Positions 8,398 through 15,841 of a stretch of DNA of 34,560 nt are shown here, piece after piece. Position numbers and translations under genes: made by a program. The DNA lies in assembly GCA_900772095.1 (NCBI GenBank), contig CAAGQJ010000032.1, forward strand, positions 1 through 34,560, written 5' to 3'. Under the pieces are notes generated by a model. It ran no database searches and was not told where the DNA came from. It saw only the letters and a list, made by a program, of their open reading frames with translations. Positions within the stretch are counted from its first letter, which is position 1, and each line of letters opens with the position of its first letter. This DNA is from Bacilli bacterium. GTDB taxonomy: Bacteria > Bacillota_I > Bacilli_A > RF39 > UBA660.

Positions 8398-8426
8398 ATT
8401 ATAGTTTTAATTAAAAGTTTTGTCAA
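8398..8426 (-). promoter_or_regulatory. perfect consensus sigma-A promoter
   Basis: TTGACA (8421-8426), exactly 17 bases, TATAAT (8398-8403) on the minus strand, driving the unknown gene at 7802-8332 with a leader of about 60 bases. It is the only perfect 12-of-12 promoter I found in the window. Confidence 0.85.
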
Positions 8427-8456
8427 GTTTTATCATATATTTTATTAGGTGATTTT

Positions 8457-9152
8457 ATGTTTATTTCAATTATTAATTTATTGAAAAGTCTTATATTCTT
8501 TAAAACATCGTACTCTAATAATGTTTTTCCTGAACCTTTAAGTGATGAGGAAGAGGAAAAATATATAGATTTAATGTTAAATAAAAAGGATAAAAATGCT
8601 AGAAATATACTTATTGAACATAATCTTAGATTAGTTGCACATATTATTAAAAAATTTGAAACTAATTCTAAGGATAATGATGATTTAATTAGTATTGGTA
8701 CAATTGGTTTAATTAAGGGTATTGATAGTTATACTAGAAAACATAATACTAAGATTACAACTTATTGTGCTCGTTGTATTGAAAATGAGATATTAATGCA
8801 TTTTAGGAGTAATAAAAAGAATAATTTAAATATTTCTTTGGATGACCCAATTGGTTATGATAAGGAAGGAAATGATATAACTATACTTGATTTACTTAAA
8901 ACGCCAAGTCCAGATTTTATTGAGGATATGAATACTAAGGATAATATTATATTGCTTAAAAAGTATATGTCTTTATTAACTGATAGGGAAAAGGAAATTA
9001 TTAAAAGAAGATATGGTCTTGGTAATAGTGATGAACAAACTCAAAAAGAGATTGCCAAGGAGTTAAATATATCTAGAAGTTATGTTTCAAGGATTGAAAA
9101 ACGTGCGATTACTAAGATGCTTAGAGAGTTTATTAAGAATGAAAATGAATAA
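8457..9152 (+). CDS. sigK: sporulation RNA polymerase sigma factor SigK
   Basis: Mother-cell sigma factor of late sporulation, 231 residues. The N-terminal stretch of about 20 hydrophobic residues (MFISIINLLKSLIFF) resembles the pro-sequence removed from pro-sigma-K. NNVFPEPLSDEEEEKYI then matches the SigK start of region 2. Region 2 contains NARNILIEHNLRLVAHI and DLISIGTIGLIKGI, and CARCIENEILMHFRS is strongly SigK/SigE-like. Region 4 has REKEIIKRRYGLG and the helix-turn-helix QKEIAKELNISRSYVSRIEKR. The gene is continuous, with no interrupting skin-like element. It is one of only two convincing plus-strand genes here. RBS AGGTG precedes the ATG. CATATATT at 8434 resembles a sigma-E -10, but I see no matching -35. 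SigE is the alternative name; the N-terminal motif favours SigK. Confidence 0.88.
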   Translation: MFISIINLLKSLIFFKTSYSNNVFPEPLSDEEEEKYIDLMLNKKDKNARNILIEHNLRLVAHIIKKFETNSKDNDDLISIGTIGLIKGIDSYTRKHNTKITTYCARCIENEILMHFRSNKKNNLNISLDDPIGYDKEGNDITILDLLKTPSPDFIEDMNTKDNIILLKKYMSLLTDREKEIIKRRYGLGNSDEQTQKEIAKELNISRSYVSRIEKRAITKMLREFIKNENE

Positions 9153-9157
9153 ATAAT

Positions 9158-9194
9158 AAAAATAGAAACTATTTTTTGATAATTTCTATTTTTT
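9158..9194. terminator. bidirectional terminator between convergent genes
   Basis: AAAAATAGAAA (9158-9168) and TTTCTATTTTT (9183-9193) form an 11-bp stem with a 14-base loop. The A and T runs give a T-tract on both strands. It sits between sigK (+) and the membrane zinc-ribbon gene (-) and overlaps the end of the latter. Confidence 0.7.
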
Positions 9195-9606
9195 GTTTTC
9201 TAAATACAAATGTTTTTATTCTGTAACCACAGGTGGTACATTTGATGTGTTTAAAACCGTTTTTTTCTGGTAGTCTTAGTTTTAGTGTTGTTTTACATTT
9301 AGGACATTTTCTATAGATATAGTCTTTGTCTTTTATATTTCTTTTTAAATTTAGGAGTGGTTTTTGTAGTTTGTTTTTTATTTTTCTAAAGAACATGTTT
9401 TCATTGTTTCTTTTATATATTTTTTTTGATGTAGTTCTAAGTATAATAATTAGTAGTAATATAAGTTCTATTATTAAAAATATTATATTTTTTGAAAATA
9501 AACTAATTATAAGTAGTATAAAATATATATAAAATATAAACTTAGTTAAATCATCTACTCCATATCTACCATACATAAATTTTTGTAGTTTTGATATAAA
9601 ATTCAT
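9169..9606 (-). CDS. membrane protein with C-terminal zinc ribbon
   Basis: 145 residues. Two hydrophobic segments (about 23-37 and 42-57) form a hairpin, followed by a basic linker. A C-terminal zinc ribbon has CPKC (about 100-103) and CTTC (about 122-125) separated by 18 residues. The fold type is clear but no specific family is recognised. Its ATG immediately follows the TAA of the YugP-like peptidase (TAAATG), so the two are coupled and probably co-transcribed behind ileS. A role in membrane-associated nucleic-acid or protein binding would be a guess. Base composition is like its neighbours. Confidence 0.7.
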   Translation of the reverse strand: MNFISKLQKFMYGRYGVDDLTKFIFYIYFILLIISLFSKNIIFLIIELILLLIIILRTTSKKIYKRNNENMFFRKIKNKLQKPLLNLKRNIKDKDYIYRKCPKCKTTLKLRLPEKNGFKHIKCTTCGYRIKTFVFRKQKIEIIKK

Positions 9607-10284
9607 TTAATCATCCCTTTTAGTAAATATTAGAAGAAGTCTTAGTATTTCTATCATTGTAGTTAATACGCTTGCTACGTAAGTAAATGCTGCGGCTTTT
9701 AGTACTTTTTTGGCATCTTGTTTTTCATCTTCTTCGATGAGATTAAGATTTTTTAATTCATTTAATGCTCTTTTTGAAGCGTCAAATTCTACTGGAAGTG
9801 TTACTAATTGGAATACTAATATTACAACTTCTAAAATAATACCTATATAAATTAGTTTTAATAATGAAAATATAGCCCCGATGAGGATGGCAAGATATCC
9901 AAATTTTGATGAAAATCTAACAAATGGTACTAATTTACTTCTTATAATCATGAAGCTATAGTTATCTTTATCTTGTAATGCATGACCACATTCGTGTGAT
10001 GCTACTGCGACTGCAGATATTGATGATAATTCATATACATCATTTGATAAATTAACTTGTTTAGTACTTGGATTATAATGGTCGGTTAAACTGCCTTTTA
10101 CTTTGTTTATTTTTACATCTTTTAAATTATTTTTATCTAAAATTATTCTTGCTACTTCTTTGCCTGTTAAACCTATTTTGTTTACTTCTTGTTTATATCT
10201 ATTATATACTATTGTTATATAAATATTTGCAAATAAAGTAATTACTACTGATGTAAGTGCAAGTAAGTATAATGCGTATTCCAT
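9607..10284 (-). CDS. YugP-type neutral zinc metallopeptidase, membrane-bound
   Basis: 225 residues of the Zn-peptidase family represented by B. subtilis YugP. There is an N-terminal membrane helix (about 5-27). The conserved segment DHYNPSTKQVNLSNDVY is followed by the zinc-binding HECGH motif (about residues 97-101, form HExxH). Two or three further membrane helices occupy about 125-165, and EFDASKRALNEL supplies the conserved distal acidic residue. The C-terminal AAAFTYVASVLTTMIEILRLLL is another family signature. The physiological substrate is unknown. The stop lies directly before the ileS region's neighbour gene start, and the gene begins one base after ileS ends, so it is likely in the ileS transcript. 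Confidence 0.88.
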   Translation of the reverse strand: MEYALYLLALTSVVITLFANIYITIVYNRYKQEVNKIGLTGKEVARIILDKNNLKDVKINKVKGSLTDHYNPSTKQVNLSNDVYELSSISAVAVASHECGHALQDKDNYSFMIIRSKLVPFVRFSSKFGYLAILIGAIFSLLKLIYIGIILEVVILVFQLVTLPVEFDASKRALNELKNLNLIEEDEKQDAKKVLKAAAFTYVASVLTTMIEILRLLLIFTKRDD

Positions 10285-10285
10285 G

Positions 10286-13200
10286 TTATATCCTTTCTAT
10301 ATCAAAGCTTAATTCTTCATCATTTATGTTATAAGTATATTCTAAGTTATCTTTTTCTATTAAGTTTTTAGTTAGTGTTTCAGTTTTTATAAATTCTTCA
10401 AAGTCTTTTAATACTTCGTTAAAGTATTTAGTGCCTTTATAATATAAGGTAATTCTATCTGAAACATCGAAGTCTTTTTCTTTACGTAAGTTTTGAATTT
10501 TTGATACTACTTCACGGGCAAAGCCTTCTTTTAAGAGCATATCATCTAACTTGGTATTTAGTATTATGAAATCATTATTTGATGTTGCTACATTAAAGCC
10601 TTCTTTAGAAGTTATTTTTATTTCTACCATATTTTTATCTATTACCTTTTCTTCATTATTTATAGATAAGACAATAGTTTCATTGTTATTTAATTTTTCT
10701 ATTTCTTTGGTAGAAAGTTTAGATAGTTTGTCTTTAAATTCATTTATAGATTGACCGAATATTTTGCCTACTTCTTTGAAGTTTGGTTTTACTGTGTAAT
10801 TCATATATTTACTTAAATCAGTAACAAAGTTTACTTTTTTTACGTTTAATTCTTCTTTTATTAGATTAGTTAAATCTTTTAATATTTGTTCATTTTTTCC
10901 ATCTAAGTATACTTCACTAATTGGTTGACGTACTTTTATTTTTACTTCTTCTCTTACAAAGCGTCCTGCACTTATTAGATTTCTTACTAAGTCCATTTTT
11001 TGTTCTATTTCTTCATTTATTAGGTTTTCATCATATTTAGGGAACTTGGCTAGATGGACTGATTCGTTTCCAGTTAGTTTAGTATATATTTCTTCACTTA
11101 CAAATGGTACGATTGGTGCAATCATGCGAGATAATCCTTCTAGAACTTCGTATGTTGTAATATAAACGCTTTTTTTAGAAGTGTTAAATTCTTCTATCCA
11201 GAATCTATTTCTATTACGTCTTATATACCAATTAGATAAATCTTCGCATACGAAATCTGTTAGGGCTTTTACTACTTTGTTTAGGTCATATTCTTCATAT
11301 CCGTTTGTAACATTTTTTAAAAGTTTATTGTATTTAGATAATAGCCATTTATCGATTTCTTCTCTTTCATTATATGGAACATAGCATGTTTTAATATCAC
11401 TTATTTTGTCTGCATTAGCATATATAGCAAAGAAGTTATAAGTGTTTTTAAGTGGATTAAAGAATTTGGAATGAACTTCTTTTAGACCATTTATGTCAAA
11501 TTTAAGTGGAGTCCATACTGGTGAAACATATGGTAAGTAAAAGCGAACAGTATCAGCGCCGTATTCTTTGATAGTAGTAAATGGTTCGACGATATTGCCT
11601 TTACTTTTGGACATTTTTTTGCCTTCTTTGTCAAGTAGTAAGTCATTTACTAGAACATTTTTATATGGAGAGCATCCTTTTACGAATACAGATATTAATA
11701 ATAAAGTGTAAAACCATCCACGGGTTTGGTCTATTCCTTCAGCGATGAAATCTGCTGGAAATTGAGTTTCCCATAAATCTATATTTTCAAAAGGATAATG
11801 ATATTGAGCGAAAGGCATTGAACCTGAATCAAACCAACAATCTATAACGTCAGTTGTTCTGCTCATAATCTTATTACATTTTGGACATTTTATATGGACG
11901 TCATCTACATAAGGTCTATGTAAATCAATAGTTTCGTCTATTTTTTCGATTGATTTTTCTACTAGTTCTTTTCTAGAACCAATCATTTCCATATGACCAC
12001 ATGAACATCTCCATAGTGGAAGTGGTGTTCCCCAATATCTATTTCTAGATATTGCCCAATCGTTCATGTTTTCTAACCAATTGCCGAAGCGTTTTTCTCC
12101 AACATATGATGGATGCCAGTTAACTGTTTTGTTAGCTTCAATTACTTTATCTTTTATTTTGGTTACTTCTAGGTAGAAACTTGGTTTTGAATAATAAATT
12201 AGTGGGCTGTCACATCTCCAACAGTGTGGATAGTTGTGTACTATTTTTTGTTTTTTGAATAATTTATCATTTGCTTTTAAATATTTTATTACTTCTAGGT
12301 CTGCATCAAATACACGCATTCCTTTCCATGGACCTACTGTGTAGCAACCGTCATCTCCGACGGGATTAACGTAAGGTAAGTCATATTTTTTTCCTACGTT
12401 TGCATCGTCTTGTCCAAATGCTGGTGCTAAGTGTACTATACCAGTTCCATCTTCCATAGTTACATAGTTATCGCATGTTACGAAGAATGCTTTTTTATTT
12501 ACTTCGATAAATGGTAATAATTGTTCATAAGGAGTATATTCTAGTGTTTTTCCTTTAAATGTATCAAGGATTTCTGCATCACCTAGTACTTTATTTACTA
12601 GGGCTTTAGCAAGTATAAATTTGTAACCTTGTGACTTTGCTAATACGTAGTCTTCGTTTGGATTAACGCATAAACCAACGTTAGCGATAAGTGTCCATGG
12701 TGTTGTAGTCCATACTAGAAAATAAACGTCTTCATCTTTCTTTTTCATAGGTACAATTACTGTGTCTACAGTTACTTCTTTATAACCTTGTGCTACTTCA
12801 TGAGAGGCAAGACCTGTTCCACATCTAGGACAATATGGTAATATTTTAGCGCCTTCATAAAATAAGCCTTCATCAAAGAATTTCTTTAATATCCACCATT
12901 CAGTTTCTATGTAGTTGTTATCATATGTAACATAAGGATGCTCTAAATCAATAAATTGTCCCATTTTTGTAGTTAAATCACTGAATGCTTTTTCGTTTTT
13001 CCATACTGATTCTTTACATTTTTTATTAAATTCTTCTATACCATATTTTTCTATGTCTGTTTTTGATTTAAAGCCTAATTCTTTTTCTACAGCAAGTTCT
13101 ACAGGAAGACCATGAGTGTCCCATCCTACTTTTCTTAATACTTTATATCCTTGCATAGTTTTATATTTGCAAAAACTATCTTTTAAGAATTTTGCTACCA

Positions 13201-13372
13201 TATGATGTAATCCTGGAAAACCATTTGCAGTAGCAGGTCCATCATAAAATACAAAGTAATCTTTATTTTGATTAATACTTTTATTAAAAATATCATGTTC
13301 TTTGAAATAATTTGAGTAGTATTCTTCTACTTCACTTACTTTATTTTTATTTAATTCTTCAAACTTTTTCAT
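10286..13372 (-). CDS. ileS: isoleucyl-tRNA synthetase, type 2 (IleRS2) with GLHH signature
   Basis: Charges tRNA-Ile; 1028 residues, longer than typical type-1 bacterial IleRS (about 920). The first class I signature is replaced by G54-L-H-H57 in GFPGLHHMVAKF, where the canonical motif is HIGH. The KMSKS loop is intact at residues 586-590. The editing domain shows TTTPWTL and GTGIVHLAPAFGQDD. The CxxC pairs PHCWRC and KCPKC, and CWFDSGSMPF, are as in eukaryote-like IleRS2. The C-terminal part is the tRNA-binding region. Type 2 enzymes are known to be intrinsically mupirocin resistant, and the GXHH variant is described as hyper-resistant. Expression is controlled by a T-box leader immediately upstream. 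Strong ribosome binding site AAGGAGG. Confidence 0.96.
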   Translation of the reverse strand: MKKFEELNKNKVSEVEEYYSNYFKEHDIFNKSINQNKDYFVFYDGPATANGFPGLHHMVAKFLKDSFCKYKTMQGYKVLRKVGWDTHGLPVELAVEKELGFKSKTDIEKYGIEEFNKKCKESVWKNEKAFSDLTTKMGQFIDLEHPYVTYDNNYIETEWWILKKFFDEGLFYEGAKILPYCPRCGTGLASHEVAQGYKEVTVDTVIVPMKKKDEDVYFLVWTTTPWTLIANVGLCVNPNEDYVLAKSQGYKFILAKALVNKVLGDAEILDTFKGKTLEYTPYEQLLPFIEVNKKAFFVTCDNYVTMEDGTGIVHLAPAFGQDDANVGKKYDLPYVNPVGDDGCYTVGPWKGMRVFDADLEVIKYLKANDKLFKKQKIVHNYPHCWRCDSPLIYYSKPSFYLEVTKIKDKVIEANKTVNWHPSYVGEKRFGNWLENMNDWAISRNRYWGTPLPLWRCSCGHMEMIGSRKELVEKSIEKIDETIDLHRPYVDDVHIKCPKCNKIMSRTTDVIDCWFDSGSMPFAQYHYPFENIDLWETQFPADFIAEGIDQTRGWFYTLLLISVFVKGCSPYKNVLVNDLLLDKEGKKMSKSKGNIVEPFTTIKEYGADTVRFYLPYVSPVWTPLKFDINGLKEVHSKFFNPLKNTYNFFAIYANADKISDIKTCYVPYNEREEIDKWLLSKYNKLLKNVTNGYEEYDLNKVVKALTDFVCEDLSNWYIRRNRNRFWIEEFNTSKKSVYITTYEVLEGLSRMIAPIVPFVSEEIYTKLTGNESVHLAKFPKYDENLINEEIEQKMDLVRNLISAGRFVREEVKIKVRQPISEVYLDGKNEQILKDLTNLIKEELNVKKVNFVTDLSKYMNYTVKPNFKEVGKIFGQSINEFKDKLSKLSTKEIEKLNNNETIVLSINNEEKVIDKNMVEIKITSKEGFNVATSNNDFIILNTKLDDMLLKEGFAREVVSKIQNLRKEKDFDVSDRITLYYKGTKYFNEVLKDFEEFIKTETLTKNLIEKDNLEYTYNINDEELSFDIERI

Positions 13373-13384
13373 TTTTTCCTCCTT

Positions 13385-13584
13385 AAAAATAAAAAGGTCG
13401 TACCAAAGGACGAATTGCTCGTGGTACCACCTTATTTTTTTCTCATTAACTTAACGCGTTAATACGTTTTTACTTTTAATAAAACACATCCAAAGTGATT
13501 TGAAATATACTACAGTTATTGACTTTCACCATACTCAACTCGCTTATACTTTTGTATATTTCCGTCTTCTTCATTTGCTTTTAT
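13385..13584 (-). promoter_or_regulatory. T-box riboswitch leader of ileS
   Basis: The minus strand carries the T-box AAGGTGGTACCACG (around 13420-13433), the tRNA acceptor-sensing element. The antiterminator pairs it with TCGTCCTT. The competing terminator pairs AAGGTGGTACC (13423-13433) with GGTACGACCTT (13394-13404), one G-G mismatch, followed by T5-A-T5. Stem I is closed by GAAATATAC/GTATATTTC (13554-13562 with 13502-13510) and contains AGTA- and GGTG-type elements. A small hairpin ATTAAC/GTTAAT lies between. Uncharged tRNA-Ile should stabilise the antiterminator. An ATA triplet at 13517-13519 is the only Ile codon I see in the likely specifier loop. Confidence 0.93.
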
Positions 13585-13590
13585 AAACAT

Positions 13591-13619
13591 ATATTAGCAC
13601 AAATGTAAAACAATTGCAA
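13591..13619 (-). promoter_or_regulatory. sigma-A-type promoter of the ileS T-box transcript
   Basis: TTGCAA (13614-13619), 17 bases, TAATAT (13591-13596) with an extended TGC on the minus strand, just upstream of T-box stem I. Confidence 0.75.
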
Positions 13620-13635
13620 ATAGTTTTTTTGTCTC

Positions 13636-14163
13636 TTATTTAACTTTTACTTTATATACTTTTTCTTCTTCTTTCATATTTATTAAAGTATATACGCCAA
13701 TAATTATTAGGATAATTCCTACGACAAGTCCTGAAAATACAGTAGTTATTACTGGGGTTGTAAGTACAATTATGCCTATTATTAGTTTAACTATTTCAGT
13801 TAACATGTTATATCTTGGCATTAAACTATTTATATTGAATATATATAGTAATTGGATACCTGCTGAAAGAATTAGCCATATACCAATAAAAACGGAAATT
13901 AGTTTTATAGTTAATGTAGTGGTATTCATTAGGATAATACCGAATATAATATTTAATATTCCGTTAAATATTGATGAACTAGCATATGATTTGTTATCTC
14001 TATTAACAATTCCTGAAATTACTTTTAGTACTCCTACGACAAGTATTGCAAGTCCTAAATAGTATATTAAACTTTCAAATGTTTGATTTGGTTTTGTTAT
14101 TAAGAAACCTCCCAATACTATTAGTCCTACTCCTATAATTATTGTCCATATTTTTTTACTCAT
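13636..14163 (-). CDS. HdeD-like (DUF308) membrane protein
   Basis: 175 residues, almost entirely made of six predicted membrane helices arranged as three similar helix pairs, with the recurring glycine-rich pattern IIGVGLIVLGGFLI, LAILVVGVLKVISGI, FNGILNIIFGIILM and VGIILIIIGVYTLI. This is the DUF308/HdeD pattern. In enterobacteria HdeD relates to acid resistance; in Firmicutes the role is not known. It begins at an ATG whose A overlaps the TAA stop of the upstream lipoprotein gene, with GGAGG before it, so the two genes are coupled. The 3' end lies only a few bases from the ileS promoter, and I see no clear terminator. Confidence 0.85.
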   Translation of the reverse strand: MSKKIWTIIIGVGLIVLGGFLITKPNQTFESLIYYLGLAILVVGVLKVISGIVNRDNKSYASSSIFNGILNIIFGIILMNTTTLTIKLISVFIGIWLILSAGIQLLYIFNINSLMPRYNMLTEIVKLIIGIIVLTTPVITTVFSGLVVGIILIIIGVYTLINMKEEEKVYKVKVK

Positions 14164-14570
14164 TAGTTACCTCCATTATAATTTAATTCATTATCTTCCA
14201 ACCATATACCCTTTTCATATGAAGAATTATATACTTTGTAGTTGTATGTACCATTGTCATTTAAAATGAATACTGCGTATAAAGTAAGTGTTTTACTTTT
14301 GGATAAAGGTATAATGGTTTCTCCTATTTCTTTATATTTTATGTCACATGTAAATATGTATATATTTTTATTTTTCTCTAAAAAGTTACATTTTCTGGAC
14401 TCTATTTCATGAATATTTTCTATATTCATTCTGGTTTTGCCTAGTTCATCTTTTTGATAGTTAAACCAAGAGTCTATTACTTTTTCTCCATAGATACTGT
14501 TTTCATAAGGGTCAAAAGTACAACCAGTTAAAGAAAAAATTATAATTAGAAATATTGTTATTTTTTTCAT
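14163..14570 (-). CDS. small lipoprotein, unknown function
   Basis: 135 residues. The N terminus MKKITIFLIIIFSLTGC is a textbook lipoprotein signal peptide with lipobox LTGC, so the mature protein starts at Cys17 and is anchored outside the membrane. The mature part contains FDPYENSIYGEKVIDSWFNYQKDELG, a second Cys pair at about 58 and 70, and a beta-rich C terminus with YNYKVYNSSYEKGIWLED. I do not recognise a family. The ATG at 14570 is preferred over an in-frame TTG at 14588 because the signal peptide begins there. No real Shine-Dalgarno precedes it, and a promoter -10 ends six bases upstream, so the mRNA may be leaderless. Coupled to the downstream HdeD-like gene. Confidence 0.8.
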   Translation of the reverse strand: MKKITIFLIIIFSLTGCTFDPYENSIYGEKVIDSWFNYQKDELGKTRMNIENIHEIESRKCNFLEKNKNIYIFTCDIKYKEIGETIIPLSKSKTLTLYAVFILNDNGTYNYKVYNSSYEKGIWLEDNELNYNGGN

Positions 14571-14576
14571 AGTTAA

Positions 14577-14605
14577 ATGATACCACAAAACTATAATTTA
14601 ATCAA
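14577..14605 (-). promoter_or_regulatory. promoter placing the lipoprotein start codon at +1
   Basis: TTGATT (14600-14605), 17 bases, TATCAT (14577-14582) on the minus strand. Six bases separate the -10 from the ATG at 14570, so the predicted +1 coincides with the A of ATG. Confidence 0.5.
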
Positions 14606-14650
14606 CTTCATTTTTTTGATGTTTCTTTTATAATTTATGATTTATATTGG

Positions 14651-14697
14651 TTTAAAAATATTAAAACTATTAGATTGTTATTCTCTAATAGTTTTAA
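14651..14697 (-). terminator. 14-bp hairpin after the first paralog
   Basis: TTAAAACTATTAGA (14661-14674) and TCTAATAGTTTTAA (14684-14697) pair perfectly with a 9-base loop, followed on the minus strand by TATTTTTAAA. The proximal arm is former coding sequence of the frameshifted gene at 14703. Confidence 0.65.
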
Positions 14698-14780
14698 AGT
14701 TATTAAATACTTTTATTTTTTTTGTTATTTACATATATGTAATAGTTTTCTGCTTCTTCTTTATTTAGTTTAACGGATGT
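14681..14780 (-). repeat. near-identical 100-bp segment, copy A
   Basis: This 3' end of the gene at 14703 matches 15845-15943 with only two substitutions and one T insertion (T8 against T7). The rest of the two genes is clearly diverged. It encodes the shared C terminus VKLNKEEAENYYIYVNNKK. Confidence 0.85.
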
Positions 14781-15365
14781 GACATAGGTGTAGTCAAAAT
14801 AATCTTCTTCATGACCTTTTATAGGAAGTTTTATTTCTTTAAAAGTAGACGCTATATCATCTTTTATATTTAGTTTATTATTTTTTAAACTGGTATCTAT
14901 TACTCTTATAAAGTATACATTGCTATTTGGAATTTTATATATATAAATGCAAACTGACTCTTCTCTTTTGACGTTATATATATCTAGGTAGTATGTCCAT
15001 TTGTCTTTGTTTTTGTGGGCAGTATGATTAGTAAATATGTTGTTATTTACACTAGTTATGAAATAATATTCGTCATTAGATATAACATTTAGTATTGTTT
15101 CATACTGGTAATAGTATTCAAATCCTTCTTCTAGGGTGCTATATTTAAAAAAATATCTATCTATAGGAAAATTTATTAAAATACTTATAATTATTAAAAA
15201 GATGAACGTGATTGGTATAATTATAACGATTTTAAATTTAATTTTTTTTAATTCTAGTTTCAGGTTATATGATTTTTTTATTAGTAATATTAATAAAAAT
15301 AAAGCCAATACTATTATGATGGAAAGTATTAAAGATATTATAATTTTAAATAGAATATGTTCCAT
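14703..15365 (-). CDS. two-TM membrane protein, paralog 1, C terminus frameshifted
   Basis: 220 residues, unknown family shared with the genes at 15842 and 16529. Two membrane helices (about 5-28 and 44-66) are followed by an outward-facing domain with YFFKYSTLEEGFEYYYQYETILNVISNDEYYFI and the C-terminal VTSVKLNKEEAENYYIYVNN. Compared with paralog 2, an eighth A in a poly-A run near 14725 changes NNKKIKVFNNFKTI into NNKKNKSI followed by a stop. The old frame, ending IRE and TAA at 14678, is still intact downstream. Good ribosome binding site AAGGAG. The loss affects about twelve residues, so the protein may still work. Function unknown; the long soluble domain after two helices suggests a surface or sensory role. 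Confidence 0.75.
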   Translation of the reverse strand: MEHILFKIIISLILSIIIVLALFLLILLIKKSYNLKLELKKIKFKIVIIIPITFIFLIIISILINFPIDRYFFKYSTLEEGFEYYYQYETILNVISNDEYYFITSVNNNIFTNHTAHKNKDKWTYYLDIYNVKREESVCIYIYKIPNSNVYFIRVIDTSLKNNKLNIKDDIASTFKEIKLPIKGHEEDYFDYTYVTSVKLNKEEAENYYIYVNNKKNKSI

Positions 15366-15386
15366 TGTTCTTCTCCTTACATTATT

Positions 15387-15812
15387 TTAATATGGGGTGT
15401 TAACGTAGAAGTTAAAGTCTTCTTGTTGTTGGAAAATTGGTTTAATGGAGTCTGGTAAACTATCGAAGGTATCATATGAATTATATTGTTTTGTTTTGTA
15501 GTTTAAAACTCCATAAATATAATTTGAATCTTCAATATTTCTTTTACCAATTATATATACTGTATTATCTTTTTTATAATTCTTATATTTAGCAACATAA
15601 ATAATATCTTTTTTTTCTTTTAAATCATGTAAAACATAGGCTTTTTTATTGTCATATGTAGATTTTTGTATTTGATAGTTATAATCTCCAAAATGGGTAA
15701 TTGTGTCTTTGCCAATATTGGGATTTTTTATAAATTTTATAATAGAAGATATTACTATTATGTATAATATTATTGTTATAAAAATAAGTATTAAGGGTTT
15801 TAAATTTTTCAT
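15387..15812 (-). CDS. membrane-anchored hypothetical protein, 141 residues
   Basis: Not recognised. One N-terminal membrane helix (about 7-27, LILIFITIILYIIVISSII) is followed by an extracytoplasmic domain rich in Tyr and Lys with DYNYQIQKSTYDNKKAYVLHD and GVLNYKTKQYNSYDTFDSLP. There is no lipobox and no cysteine. AGAGGT precedes the ATG. It is sandwiched between paralogs 1 and 2 of the two-TM family but lacks their second helix and shared C-terminal motif. I treat it as a separate partner gene. Likely co-transcribed with them from the promoter at 17260-17288. Confidence 0.65.
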   Translation of the reverse strand: MKNLKPLILIFITIILYIIVISSIIKFIKNPNIGKDTITHFGDYNYQIQKSTYDNKKAYVLHDLKEKKDIIYVAKYKNYKKDNTVYIIGKRNIEDSNYIYGVLNYKTKQYNSYDTFDSLPDSIKPIFQQQEDFNFYVNTPY

Positions 15813-15841
15813 ATATACCTCTTTTAATAAATTATTATATT

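Noticed and set aside
8434..8441. CATATATT before sigK as a sigma-E -10 element
   Set aside because: No suitable -35 is found at the right distance, and such short matches are common in A/T-rich DNA.
14571..14588. Upstream TTG start for the lipoprotein gene
   Set aside because: It would add MWYHLT in front of a perfect lipoprotein signal peptide and has no ribosome binding site.
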